A stretch of 64,000 bases of DNA from Candidatus Lutibacillus vidarii (lineage in GTDB: Bacteria; Actinomycetota; Actinomycetes; Actinomycetales; Dermatophilaceae), in NCBI GenBank assembly GCA_016717165.1, contig JADKGA010000002.1, positions 744,001 to 808,000 on the forward strand. Direction: 5' to 3'. The notes under the pieces are model-generated. The model was not told where the DNA came from and searched no databases. It saw nothing but the letters and a program-made list of their open reading frames with translations. Within the stretch, counting starts at the first letter, position 1; every line of letters begins with the position of its first letter. Position numbers and translations under genes: made by a program. This document shows positions 8,983 through 17,445 of the stretch, piece after piece.

Positions 8983-9986
8983 TGCCGATGTCAGCCGACA
9001 GCCCCAGGGCCACCCCGGCGTCGGGTTGGCCGGCCGTGTCCGTCATCATGCCTGTCCTCAACGAGGAGCGGCACCTTCGCGCGGCGGTCGCCGGCATCCT
9101 CGCCCAGGAGTACTCCGGGGTCCTCGAGGTCGTCCTCGCCATCGGGCCGTGCACCGACCGGACCGATGAGGTGGCCGCCGCCCTCACTGCCGCCGACCCC
9201 CGGGTGCGGGTCGTCCCGAACCCCAGCGGCCGCACGCCCGACGCGCTCAATGCGGCGATTGCCGCATCGACATACGACATCGTCGTGCGGGTGGACGGAC
9301 ACGCGGAGCTGTCCCCGGGATATATCGCCACCGCCGTGCGGGTCCTCGACGAGGTCGGTGCTGACAATGTCGGCGGCATCATGGACGCCCAGGGCACCAC
9401 CGCCTTCGAACGGGCCGTGGCCTGCGCGATGAAGAGCCGGATCGGGGTGGGCAATGCCGCCTTCCACGTCGGGGGTGAGGCCGGGCCCGCCCCGACGGTC
9501 TATCTCGGGGTCTTCCGCCGCAGCGCGCTGGACCGGGTCGGTGGCTACGACCCGCACTTCGCCCGAGCGCAGGACTGGGAGATGAACCACCGCATCATCA
9601 CCACTGGCGGCCTGGTGTGGTTCACCCCGGACCTGCAGGTCACCTACCGCCCGCGGCCGGACGTCACCGCGCTCGCCAAGCAGTACTTCCACTACGGCCG
9701 CTGGCGCCGCGTGGTCGCCCGCTCCCACGAGGGGACAATGAGCTTGCGCTATCTCGCGCCACCCGCGATGGTTCTCGGCGTCGGGCTGGGTGCCGTGGTC
9801 GGCGTCTCCTGGCGACCCGCGTGGCTGGTCCCCCTCGCGTATGCCGCGGGCATCCTCGTCGGCGGGATGGTGATCAGCCGGGGGGAAGGCGCCGCCACCC
9901 GGCTGCGCGTGCCCGCCGCCCTCGCGACGATGCACTGGTCCTGGGGTCTCGGCTTCCTCAGCAGCCCGCGCGACCTGGTGAGATAG
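8982..9986 (+). CDS. GT2 family glycosyltransferase (ExoA-like) with C-terminal membrane segments
   Basis: Protein of 334 residues with a GT-A fold: SVIMPVLNEERHLRAAV at the N-terminus, RVDGHAELSPGY as the DxD-type site (DGH), and a QDWEMNHR motif for the acceptor base region. The C-terminal 90 residues contain hydrophobic stretches that probably anchor it to the membrane (AMVLGVGLGAVVGV, LVPLAYAAGILVGG). This layout is seen in succinoglycan ExoA-type enzymes. The ATG at 8982 overlaps the LCP stop, with a second ATG six bases later. The next glycosyltransferase follows after four bases. The sugar it transfers cannot be read from the sequence. Confidence 0.85.
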   Translation: MPMSADSPRATPASGWPAVSVIMPVLNEERHLRAAVAGILAQEYSGVLEVVLAIGPCTDRTDEVAAALTAADPRVRVVPNPSGRTPDALNAAIAASTYDIVVRVDGHAELSPGYIATAVRVLDEVGADNVGGIMDAQGTTAFERAVACAMKSRIGVGNAAFHVGGEAGPAPTVYLGVFRRSALDRVGGYDPHFARAQDWEMNHRIITTGGLVWFTPDLQVTYRPRPDVTALAKQYFHYGRWRRVVARSHEGTMSLRYLAPPAMVLGVGLGAVVGVSWRPAWLVPLAYAAGILVGGMVISRGEGAATRLRVPAALATMHWSWGLGFLSSPRDLVR

Positions 9987-9990
9987 CCGC

Positions 9991-11193
9991 ATGCGCGTCC
10001 TCATGCTCGTCGCGACCTCCGTCGCGACCGATACCCGGGTGCTCCGGGAGGCCCAGACCCTGGTGGGTGCGGGGCACGCAGTGCACATCATCGGGCGATC
10101 CGTGCCGGCCGCGTACCAGCCTCCCCAGGGGGTAACGGTGAGCACGGTCGGGACGTCGTCCCTCTTCCGCGCGGAGGGGGGCTCCTCGCTGGCGGGACGT
10201 CGCCTTCGACCGTGGACCCGGCTCGCCCGATGGGCTCTGCTGCCGCAGCACCGGAACTCCGCCTACGGTCGCTGGGCGGCCGGAGCTGCCGTGGACGGAC
10301 GGACAAGAGCCTTCGACGTCGTGCACGCCCATGACTTCACCGCCTTGGAGGTGGGGGCGGCCCTGGCGAGCGAACGAGATGTGCCCTACGTCTATGACAC
10401 CCACGAGCTCTGGCTCGGCCGGCCACGCGAGCACCGACCAACTCCCCTTCAGCGACGCCGCGAGCGTTCCGTCGAAGGGCGGCTCGGCACGGGGGCGGCC
10501 GCCGTCATCACCGTGGGAGACGGGGTTGCCGACTCGTTGCGGGCCACCTACGGCTGGGGCCACGTCGTCGTCGTCCGCAATACCTTTCCCGCGGGTCCAG
10601 AGCCGGTCGCGATGGTCGGGTCGGCCCCCGTGGGGCTGGTTTACGCAGGACGTCTGGCGGCATACCGCGAGCTGGAGACTGTCGCGCAGGCGAGCCGGGA
10701 GCTCGACCTGCCCGTTACCTTGGTCGGGCCGGCCGACGACACCTGGTTGAGCAGCTTCGACTCCGGAGCGGCCGTGGTTCGCGAGGCAGAGCCGGTCGAC
10801 CGTGTGGATCACCTGCTCGCCGACGCGGGGCTGGCGCTGATCACCCATTCGGACCGATGGGAGAACCATCGGTTGGCCCTGCCGAACAAGCTCTTCCACG
10901 CGGTGCACGCAGGGGTGCCGGTCGTCGCCACCGACGTGGGTGAGCTGGCCAAGGTCGTCCGCGAGTACGGCCTGGGTACGCTCTACCGCCCAGGCGACGC
11001 CGCGGATCTCGTGCGGGCGGTCCGTGCGGCCGTGGCAGACTATGCGGTGCTGCGTCGCGCAGTGGCCGTGGCACGTCGGGAGCTGTCCTGGTCGGCCGAC
11101 GGAGAGCGTCTGGTCGCCGTCTACGACCGGTTGGCGTCCGACCACCGTCCACCCCGCGACCTGGGCAGCGCGGACTTGGAGGAGAGAACGTGA
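9991..11193 (+). CDS. GT4 family glycosyltransferase
   Basis: Retaining GT-B glycosyltransferase of 400 residues. The N-terminal Rossmann unit begins MRVLMLVATSVATDTRVLRE, and VVHAHDFTALEVGAAL plus YVYDTHELW are typical acceptor-domain motifs. The C-terminal half carries the donor site: LVYAGRLAAYRELETV and HRLALPNKLFHAVHAGVPVV, the equivalent of the EX7E region. Its stop overlaps the GTG start of the ABC permease by four bases, which ties it to polymer assembly before export. It resembles the other GT4 enzymes in the window at 12936-14063 and the first half of the two 900-residue proteins. Donor and acceptor are not predictable. Confidence 0.87.
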   Translation: MRVLMLVATSVATDTRVLREAQTLVGAGHAVHIIGRSVPAAYQPPQGVTVSTVGTSSLFRAEGGSSLAGRRLRPWTRLARWALLPQHRNSAYGRWAAGAAVDGRTRAFDVVHAHDFTALEVGAALASERDVPYVYDTHELWLGRPREHRPTPLQRRRERSVEGRLGTGAAAVITVGDGVADSLRATYGWGHVVVVRNTFPAGPEPVAMVGSAPVGLVYAGRLAAYRELETVAQASRELDLPVTLVGPADDTWLSSFDSGAAVVREAEPVDRVDHLLADAGLALITHSDRWENHRLALPNKLFHAVHAGVPVVATDVGELAKVVREYGLGTLYRPGDAADLVRAVRAAVADYAVLRRAVAVARRELSWSADGERLVAVYDRLASDHRPPRDLGSADLEERT

Positions 11194-12056
11194 GCAGTCA
11201 CTCGGTGCGGGTCGCCGGGGACGAGTACCTCGGCGAGCACCACATCTACCGTCCCCACCGGGCCGGGCTGCCGCCGCTGGGGTCCTACGTCCGCGAGCTG
11301 TGGCGGAGGCGGCATTTCGCCCTGGAGATGACCCAGTCGCAGATGCGCGCTGCGAACACCTCGACGAGCCTGGGCCGGTTGTGGCTCGTCCTCAACCCGC
11401 TGCTGCTCTCGGGCGTCTACTACATCCTGTTGTTCATCGTCGGAAGCGGGAAGAACGTCGACTTCGCCCAGATCACCTCCGGGCTGTTCTTCTTCACCTT
11501 CCTCTCGACGACCATCCTCAGCGGCACCGGGTCGGTGACCTCCGGCGGGAACCTCATCCTCAACATGTCCTTCCCCAAGGCGCTGCTCCCGTTCTCGTCC
11601 ACCTACCTCGCCTTCCGTCGGTTCCTCCCGACCATGCTCGTGTATGCCGTCATCCACGTCCTGTTCCACCGGCCGATCACCTTCACGCTGCTGTGGGCGA
11701 TCCCGACGCTGGTCATCGGCACCCTCTTCGCTGTGGGGCTCGGCATGCTCTTCGCCACCATGCAGGTGTACTTCCGTGACACCGTGAACTTCCTGCCCTA
11801 CTTCATCCGGATCTGGCTCTACCTTTCGCCGGTGCTGTGGACCGCCGAGGCCTTCGCCCAGAGCCACGAGAAGTACCTTCGGCTGGCCGAGCTCAACCCG
11901 TTGTTCCCGATCTTCGGCGTCTGGGACGATGCGCTGACCGGCCACGCCCCCAGCCTGGTCCAGCTGCTCGTGGGGACCTTATGGGGCGTCGGTGCATTTG
12001 TTCTCGGTGGCTTGTTCTTCATGTCGAGGGAGCGTGAGTTCGCTGTCCGCCTCTGA
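11190..12056 (+). CDS. ABC transporter permease for polysaccharide export (Wzm type)
   Basis: ABC-2 type permease of 288 residues. After a cytoplasmic N-terminus (ELWRRRHFALEMTQSQMRA, an amphipathic interface helix) there are about six membrane helices: LVLNPLLLSGVYYILLFIVG, FFFTFLSTTILSGTG, LPTMLVYAVIHVLF, TLVIGTLFAVGLGMLF, FFIRIWLYLSPVLW-like and the final LLVGTLWGVGAFVLGGLFF. This is the fold of Wzm/TagG/Rv3783-type exporters of lipid-linked O-antigens, teichoic acids or galactan. The GTG start overlaps the preceding stop (GTGA). The ATPase begins inside its 3' end. It should form a channel in the cytoplasmic membrane with two copies of the following ATPase. Confidence 0.92.
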   Translation: MSSHSVRVAGDEYLGEHHIYRPHRAGLPPLGSYVRELWRRRHFALEMTQSQMRAANTSTSLGRLWLVLNPLLLSGVYYILLFIVGSGKNVDFAQITSGLFFFTFLSTTILSGTGSVTSGGNLILNMSFPKALLPFSSTYLAFRRFLPTMLVYAVIHVLFHRPITFTLLWAIPTLVIGTLFAVGLGMLFATMQVYFRDTVNFLPYFIRIWLYLSPVLWTAEAFAQSHEKYLRLAELNPLFPIFGVWDDALTGHAPSLVQLLVGTLWGVGAFVLGGLFFMSREREFAVRL

Positions 12057-12933
12057 ACCGTCGCTCCACGCCGGGACCGTCGGCGCCGCGCCGACCGGGT
12101 CGGAGGCGCAGCGCGCCGAGGGGGCGGCGGTCGAGTCGACCGAAGCCACGCCCCCGACGGCGACCTCCCCCGTCGCCATCTCGGTGCGCGACCTCCACAT
12201 CCACTACCGGGTCAGCCTCGACCGCCGGCCGACGCTCAAGGGTGCACTCGTCAACCTCGGGAAGAGCGTCGAGCGGTACCGCACGATTCGCGCGGTCGAA
12301 GGCCTCAGCTTCGACGTCGCGCATGGGCAGGTGATGGGCGTGATCGGGGCCAACGGTGCGGGCAAGTCCACCCTCATGCGTGCCGTCGCCGGGATCTTGC
12401 CACCGACCCAGGGCGAGATCGAGATCTGGGGCAAGGTGAGCACCCTGCTTGCCCTCGGTGTGGGCTTCAACTCGGCTTTGACCGGGCGCGAGAATGTCAC
12501 CCTCGGCGGCCTTGCGGCGGGTCTGACCCGGGACGAGATCCGCGAGAAGTTCGACGAGATCGCCGACTTCGCCGAACTCGGGGACTTCATCGATATGCCC
12601 ATGAAGACCTACTCGTCAGGCATGTACAGCCGGCTCGCCTTCGCCGTCGCGGTGCACATGGACCCGGACATCCTGATCATCGACGAGGCACTCTCGGCCG
12701 GGGACGCCCACTTCAAGAAGAAGGCGGGCGCAAAGATGAACGAGCTCGTCGGCAAGGCCCGCACGATGCTCCTGGTCAGCCACGGTCTGGGCACGATCAA
12801 GGAGATGTGCGACGAGGTCATCTGGATGCACAAGGGCAAGCTGATCCGTCGGGGCGACGCGGACACCGTGATCGCGGCATACACCCGCTTCCTCAACGTC
12901 GGTGAAAGCGCGCTGTCCCTCGAGGACTTCTAG
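12034..12933 (+). CDS. ABC transporter ATPase for polysaccharide export (Wzt type, no C-terminal sugar-binding domain)
   Basis: Nucleotide-binding subunit of 299 residues. Walker A is GANGAGKSTLM, the signature is YSSGMYSRLAFAVAVHMD and Walker B is ILIIDEALSAGD. HGLGTIKEMCDEVIWM contains the switch histidine region. The GTG at 12034, with GAGGGAGC just upstream, is preferred; the same frame is open upstream inside the permease gene. The first 45 residues are a Ser/Ala/Thr-rich extension not found in most relatives. The protein ends soon after the ATPase core, so it lacks the C-terminal carbohydrate-binding domain that reads the chain end in O9a-type Wzt. It is therefore closer to TagH/Rv3781-type exporters. 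Confidence 0.92.
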   Translation: MSSLSASEPSLHAGTVGAAPTGSEAQRAEGAAVESTEATPPTATSPVAISVRDLHIHYRVSLDRRPTLKGALVNLGKSVERYRTIRAVEGLSFDVAHGQVMGVIGANGAGKSTLMRAVAGILPPTQGEIEIWGKVSTLLALGVGFNSALTGRENVTLGGLAAGLTRDEIREKFDEIADFAELGDFIDMPMKTYSSGMYSRLAFAVAVHMDPDILIIDEALSAGDAHFKKKAGAKMNELVGKARTMLLVSHGLGTIKEMCDEVIWMHKGKLIRRGDADTVIAAYTRFLNVGESALSLEDF

Positions 12934-12935
12934 CC

Positions 12936-14063
12936 GTGCGGGCACGGCGTCCCGACGTCGTCATCGTCACCAGCGGTCACGACGTCGCGGACGCCCGACT
13001 GCACCGCGAAGTCGCCGCGCTGCTCCGGGTCGGCTTGACCGTCCAGGTACGTGGCCTCGGGGACGTCAGTGGCGGTCCGCCGGGCGCCGACGTCCACGTC
13101 CGCCCCCGCCGCGCGGGGATGGGCCGGGTCCTCACCGCAGTGCGTGCCGCTCTCCAGGCCCGAGGTGATGTCCTCATCACCCTCGACCCCGACGCGGCGC
13201 TCGCCTGCGCCAGCGTGGCCCGCTTCCGGCGTTCGGCCCTGGTTGTCGACGTCCACGAGGACTACGGCCGGCTGCTGCTGGACCGGGGCTGGGCCCGGGG
13301 ATGGAAGGCCCGCGCTGCCCAGCTGGGCGTGCGACTGGCCACCGCCGCGGCGGCGCGTGCGGACCTCACCGTCGTCGCGGACGACCATGTCCCTCCCGCG
13401 GCGGCGCGCCAACGTCTGGTCGTCCCCAATGTCCCTGACGCCACGATGATCCCGGCGGGAGGTGCCCCCGCCGACGCCCCGCTTCGAGCGGTCTATGTCG
13501 GCGACCTTCGGGAGACCAGGGGGCTCTACGACATGGTCGAGGCGGTCGCGGGGGCTCCGGACTGGTCCCTTGACCTCGTCGGACCGATGTCCGAAGCCGA
13601 CGGTCAGTGGCTGGCCCGTCGGCTTCAGGAGGGGACTCTCGCTGCCCGGGTCACCTGGCACGATCGTCTCCCGCCGCGAGCGGCGTGGCAGGTGGCCTCG
13701 AGGGCCCAGGTCGGGCTTTCACTGCTCCATCCCACGCCGGCCTTCGTCGCCGCCATGCCGTCGAAGGTCTACGAGTACCTCGCGTGCGGTCTGGCGGTGC
13801 TCTCCAGCCCGCTGCCGCGCGTCGTCGAGCTCCTCGACGAGTCCGGGGCGGGGGAGGTCGTCTCCTCGGCCGACGCGGCCGCAGCGGTGTTGACCCGGTG
13901 GGCAGGGGACCGCGCCGAGCTGGCTCGGGTCCAGGCCGGTGCCGCCGCTCGGGGAGCCGTCCTGCGCGCCGCAGGCAACGCCTACGACGGTATGGCGCGG
14001 CGGGTCGCTGAGCTGGCTGCCGTCAGTGCGCGGGGTCGTCGAGCGAGTGGACGACGGCGGTGA
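12936..14063 (+). CDS. GT4-like glycosyltransferase
   Basis: GT-B protein of 375 residues with a GTG start two bases after the Wzt stop. The N-terminal domain begins VIVTSGHDVADARLHREVAALL, and VVDVHEDYGRLLLDRGW is the acceptor-side motif. The donor-side motifs are AVYVGDLRETRGLYDMVEAV, VGLSLLHPTPAFVAAMPSKV and YEYLACGLAVLSSPLP, with the glutamate and small-residue loop of family GT4. It is the last gene of the rightward LCP-GT2-GT4-Wzm-Wzt-GT4 run. Its 3' end overlaps a convergent small gene by about 40 bases. Its sugar specificity is unknown. Confidence 0.85.
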   Translation: MRARRPDVVIVTSGHDVADARLHREVAALLRVGLTVQVRGLGDVSGGPPGADVHVRPRRAGMGRVLTAVRAALQARGDVLITLDPDAALACASVARFRRSALVVDVHEDYGRLLLDRGWARGWKARAAQLGVRLATAAAARADLTVVADDHVPPAAARQRLVVPNVPDATMIPAGGAPADAPLRAVYVGDLRETRGLYDMVEAVAGAPDWSLDLVGPMSEADGQWLARRLQEGTLAARVTWHDRLPPRAAWQVASRAQVGLSLLHPTPAFVAAMPSKVYEYLACGLAVLSSPLPRVVELLDESGAGEVVSSADAAAAVLTRWAGDRAELARVQAGAAARGAVLRAAGNAYDGMARRVAELAAVSARGRRASGRRR

Positions 14064-14364
14064 GTCCGTCGACGGTCGCCACGGCGTCGAGCCGTGCAGT
14101 GACCCACAGGGCCAGCCGTGTGCTCTCGTCGGCAGCGACGAGGAGGTCGGCGTGGGCCCGTCGACGTCGAGCCGACGGGGCGGCCAGCCACCAGAAGGCC
14201 ACCAGCCACCGGCTCAGGTCCACGCAGATCGGACCCGCCCGCCAGAACCATCGGGACAGCACGGCGGGAGTGAGCAGAACGTCGACCCGATGACCACCGG
14301 CGGACAGCTCGTCGAGCAGGGGATCGCGCGATCGAGCACGGCTCTGGAGCACGAGGACCCTCAT
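14023..14364 (-). CDS. Small unknown protein, possibly a remnant of a GT-B N-terminal domain
   Basis: An open frame of 113 residues starting MRVLVLQSRARSRDPLLDEL and ending HSLDDPAH. The beginning looks like the first beta-alpha unit of a GT-B glycosyltransferase, with a tryptophan-rich middle (LSRWFWRAGPICVDLSRWL) and HADLLVAADESTRLALWVT resembling the end of such an N-terminal domain; no donor-binding half follows. Its ATG overlaps the stop of the upstream glycosyltransferase (ATGA), which supports real, coupled translation. It also overlaps the 3' end of the convergent GT4 gene. I do not recognise a function. It may be a decayed glycosyltransferase or a partner of the enzyme encoded upstream. 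Confidence 0.5.
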   Translation of the reverse strand: MRVLVLQSRARSRDPLLDELSAGGHRVDVLLTPAVLSRWFWRAGPICVDLSRWLVAFWWLAAPSARRRRAHADLLVAADESTRLALWVTARLDAVATVDGLTAVVHSLDDPAH

Positions 14365-15650
14365 GGTGTGAGCTCCTCGATGCGCGGGTCCAACACGCCC
14401 GCCCTGTCGAACCGGGTGGCCCAGGAACGAGCGGATGCGATGTCCGCCGCGCTGACCTTCGCGGCCAGCTCCGCGGCGGCGCCGAGGTCAGCGGCGATAT
14501 CGGCGGGGTCGAGGCCGGACGGGCCCGCGATGAGGGGGTACTCGGCGAGGGTCGCCGTGGTCGCATTGCCGCGCTCGTGGACGGCGACGATCGGCAGACC
14601 GGTCGCGGCATACTCGTAGGTCTTGCCCGACGTGATGTACTGACCGCTTCCCATGGCCAGGACGAGCACGTCGCAGTCCGCGTAGACGGACTGGACCTCG
14701 CCCTTGGCGACCGGTCCGCGATAGTGGACGCCCAGGTCCTCCGATCCGGACACTAGGCGTGCCATCGAGTCGTCGGCGCCTCGGTAGTACCCGAGGAAGC
14801 CATACAGGCGGAGCTGCGCATCCGAGGGGAGCCGTCCGTCGGCTCGCGCCATCTGCCAGGCCTCGAGCAGCTCGCGGACGGGCACGTGGTGGGTGATCGT
14901 GCCGAGGTAGCCGAAGACCGGAGCGCTGCGTCGCAACCGTGGCTCGAAGGTGGACGGCGTGTCATACCCATTGGGGACGACGCGGACCCGGGTCGCCGCA
15001 GACGGATGCCGGTTCTGGTGCCACGTCGCGATGGCCTCGTTGACGAACCACACCTGTGCTGCGCCCTCGATCAGCCGGGCCTCCACCTGGCCCACCCTCG
15101 AGTCCGCCGCGTGGACGGTCCGGCCAGAGAACATGTCCAGGCTCCAGGCGTCCCGATAGTCCAGGACATAGGGCACCTGGTGCCTTTGGGCGAGACGCTG
15201 CCCGGCGACGGCGTCGACATACGGGTTGACCGTCGCGACGACCAGGTCGACGGGGGTCCGCCGGTGGACCGCCTCGGCAGCATCGCCCAGCGGCCCGGCC
15301 CAGGGACCGTAGGCCGGCTCCGGGAAGCGCCTGGTGTCGAGGTACTTGCGCCACCGCCACCACAGTCGGGGCATGAGCACGCGGGCCGCTGACCAACGCA
15401 CAAGGTCGGTCTCCTTCGCGGGCCACCGGAACGGCAGTCGGACGACGTTCACCCGGGGGTCGACGGCGCCTTCCAGCCCCGGATCTGAGCCGGTATGCCG
15501 TTCGAAGACTTCACGTTCGGCGGTGAGGACAGTGACCCTCCAGCCGCGCTCCACGAAGTGGTTGGCGGTGGCCAGGGCGCGATGCACGCCTCCGGTTCGA
15601 GCCGGTGGAAAGCCCCAGGCGACGTACAGGAGGTGGGGCATCCGGGCCAT
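14361..15650 (-). CDS. GT4 family glycosyltransferase
   Basis: GT-B glycosyltransferase of 429 residues. It opens with HLLYVAWGFPPARTGGVHRALATANHF, a typical glycine-rich acceptor-domain start (WbuB/WcaI-like), followed by YVLDYRDAWSLDMF. The donor half includes VRVVPNGYDT, FGYLGTITHHVPVRELLEAW and SGKTYEYAATGLPIVAVHERG, with the conserved glutamate-containing loop. An in-frame ATG three codons later is an equally good start. The gene is transcribed leftwards, away from the wbp genes, and is coupled to the 113-residue small gene. Substrate unknown. Confidence 0.86.
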   Translation of the reverse strand: MARMPHLLYVAWGFPPARTGGVHRALATANHFVERGWRVTVLTAEREVFERHTGSDPGLEGAVDPRVNVVRLPFRWPAKETDLVRWSAARVLMPRLWWRWRKYLDTRRFPEPAYGPWAGPLGDAAEAVHRRTPVDLVVATVNPYVDAVAGQRLAQRHQVPYVLDYRDAWSLDMFSGRTVHAADSRVGQVEARLIEGAAQVWFVNEAIATWHQNRHPSAATRVRVVPNGYDTPSTFEPRLRRSAPVFGYLGTITHHVPVRELLEAWQMARADGRLPSDAQLRLYGFLGYYRGADDSMARLVSGSEDLGVHYRGPVAKGEVQSVYADCDVLVLAMGSGQYITSGKTYEYAATGLPIVAVHERGNATTATLAEYPLIAGPSGLDPADIAADLGAAAELAAKVSAADIASARSWATRFDRAGVLDPRIEELTP

Positions 15651-15762
15651 GCGTGTCGGCGCGATGGTGCCCTCTCCTCCCTGGGGGTCGACGGTACGGT
15701 GAGACCACCGCCCAGCGTATAGCGACCCCGCTCGGGGTTGCCCCGACTAAGGAGAGTGTCCG

Positions 15763-16359
15763 ATGACCCGCATCGAGCCCAGCGCGGACGTATCGCCCGA
15801 CGCAACGATCGGGGCCGGGTCATCGGTGTGGCATCTCGCCCAGGTCCGCGAGGGCGCGGTGCTCGGCTCCGGGTGCATCGTCGGCCGCGGTGCGTATGTC
15901 GGCACCGGCGTCCGGATGGGTGACAACTGCAAGCTGCAGAACTACGCCCTCGTCTACGAGCCTGCTGTGCTCGGCAACGGGGTCTTCGTCGGGCCGGCGG
16001 TCGTCTTCACCAACGACCACTTCCCGCGCTCGGTCGCCCCGGACGGCAGCCTCAAGCGTGGCGACGACTGGGAGGCCGTCGGCGTCACCTGCCTCGACGG
16101 TGCCTCGATCGGGGCTCGGGCCGTCTGTGTCGCGCCGGTGACCATCGGGCGCTGGGCCCTGGTCGCTGCGGGCTCGGTGGTCATCCGCGACGTGCCGGAC
16201 TTCGCGCTCGTCGCTGGTGTGCCGGCCAAGCGGATAGGCTGGGTCGGGCGGGCTGGAGTCCCGCTCGAGCCGGCTGGCGACGGCGTATGGCGCTGCCCAC
16301 AGACCGGCGATCTCTACCACGAAGCAGACGACGCCCTGACGGAGGCCGACCCGCGATGA
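15763..16359 (+). CDS. wbpD: UDP-2-acetamido-3-amino-2,3-dideoxy-glucuronate N-acetyltransferase (WbpD/WlbB type)
   Basis: Left-handed beta-helix acyltransferase of 198 residues with hexapeptide repeats from ADVSPDATIGAGSSVWHLAQ onward. HLAQVREGAVLGSGCIVGRG and LVYEPAVLGNGVFVGPAVVFTND are signatures of WbpD-type sugar N-acetyltransferases that use acetyl-CoA to acetylate the 3-amino group. A short C-terminal stretch (GDGVWRCPQTGDLYHEAD) is a family extension. An AAGGAGAG ribosome site precedes the ATG. It is the first gene of a tight D-E-B operon whose product is UDP-2,3-diacetamido-2,3-dideoxy-glucuronate; the stop overlaps the aminotransferase start (ATGA). Confidence 0.9.
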   Translation: MTRIEPSADVSPDATIGAGSSVWHLAQVREGAVLGSGCIVGRGAYVGTGVRMGDNCKLQNYALVYEPAVLGNGVFVGPAVVFTNDHFPRSVAPDGSLKRGDDWEAVGVTCLDGASIGARAVCVAPVTIGRWALVAAGSVVIRDVPDFALVAGVPAKRIGWVGRAGVPLEPAGDGVWRCPQTGDLYHEADDALTEADPR

Positions 16360-17444
16360 CCGACTTCATCCCCCCCGCGAAGCCCCTCATCGGGGACGAG
16401 GAGCGCGCGGCCGTCGACCGTGTCCTGCGCAGCGGCATGCTCGCCCAGGGGCCTGAGGTCAAGGCCTTCGAGGAGGAGTTCTCCGCCCACTTCGGGCTGG
16501 ATCGGGCCTGTGTCGCGGTCAACTCCGGCACGTCGGGGCTGCACCTCGGGCTGCTGAGCAGCGGGGTCGGCGCCGGGGCGGAGGTCATCGTCCCGAGCTT
16601 CACCTTCGCGGCGACCGCCAACTCGGTGGCTCTGACCGGTGCTCGGCCGGTCTTCGCCGACATCAGCGCGGACGACTTCTGCCTCGACCCGGACGCGGTC
16701 GAGGCGGCGATCACCGAGCGCACCGCCGGCATCATGCCGGTCCACCTCTACGGGCACCCGGCGAAGATGGACCGCATCCAGGCGGTCGCCGATGCGCACG
16801 GACTGCAGGTCTTCGAGGACGCCGCGCAGGCGCACGGCGCGTCCCTGGGCGGCCGCCCGGTCGGCTCGTTCGGCACCTTCGCGATGTTCTCGCTCTACCC
16901 GACGAAGAACATGACCTCCGGTGAGGGCGGCATGGTCTCGGTGGCCAACGCCGAGGTCGAGCGGCTGGTCCGGCTCTACCGGAACCAGGGGATGGAGAAG
17001 CAGTACCACAACGAGGTCGTCGGCTTTAACTGTCGGATGACCGATATCCACGCCGCCATCGGCCGGGTCCAGCTGACCAAGGTCGACGCGTGGACGGCCA
17101 AGCGCCAGGAGAACGCCGCCTTCCTCTCGGCCAACCTCCGCGGGGTCACCCCGCCGCCCGTGGCGCCGGGCGCGGTGCACGTCTACCACCAGTACACAAT
17201 CCGGGTCCCGCAGGACCGGGACGGTTTCGCGGCAGCCCTGCGCGAGCAGTACGCCATCGGCTCGGGGATGTTCTACCCCGTGCCCAACCACAAGCTGGCC
17301 CCGTTCAGCGTCGACGTCGAGCTGCCCGAGACCGCCCGAGCCGCCGCGGAGTGCCTCTCCCTGCCGGTCCATCCCTCGCTGTCCCAGGGCGATCTGGAGC
17401 GCATCGTCGAGGCCGTCAACGCCCTCGCGGCCGCCGGAGCCTGA
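16356..17444 (+). CDS. wbpE: UDP-2-acetamido-2-deoxy-3-oxo-glucuronate aminotransferase (WbpE type)
   Basis: DegT/DnrJ family PLP enzyme of 362 residues. The N-terminus (FIPPAKPLIGDEERAAVDRV, LRSGMLAQGPEVKAFEEEF) and VNSGTSGLHLGLL match WbpE/WlbC. The PLP lysine is in FSLYPTKNMTSGEGGMVS; FNCRMTDIHAAIGRVQL is the conserved C-terminal motif. The ATG at 16356 overlaps the wbpD stop; the frame is open further upstream within wbpD, which I do not use. It transfers an amino group, normally from glutamate, to the 3-keto sugar. One base separates it from the oxidoreductase gene. Confidence 0.9.
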   Translation: MTDFIPPAKPLIGDEERAAVDRVLRSGMLAQGPEVKAFEEEFSAHFGLDRACVAVNSGTSGLHLGLLSSGVGAGAEVIVPSFTFAATANSVALTGARPVFADISADDFCLDPDAVEAAITERTAGIMPVHLYGHPAKMDRIQAVADAHGLQVFEDAAQAHGASLGGRPVGSFGTFAMFSLYPTKNMTSGEGGMVSVANAEVERLVRLYRNQGMEKQYHNEVVGFNCRMTDIHAAIGRVQLTKVDAWTAKRQENAAFLSANLRGVTPPPVAPGAVHVYHQYTIRVPQDRDGFAAALREQYAIGSGMFYPVPNHKLAPFSVDVELPETARAAAECLSLPVHPSLSQGDLERIVEAVNALAAAGA

Positions 17445-17445
17445 C

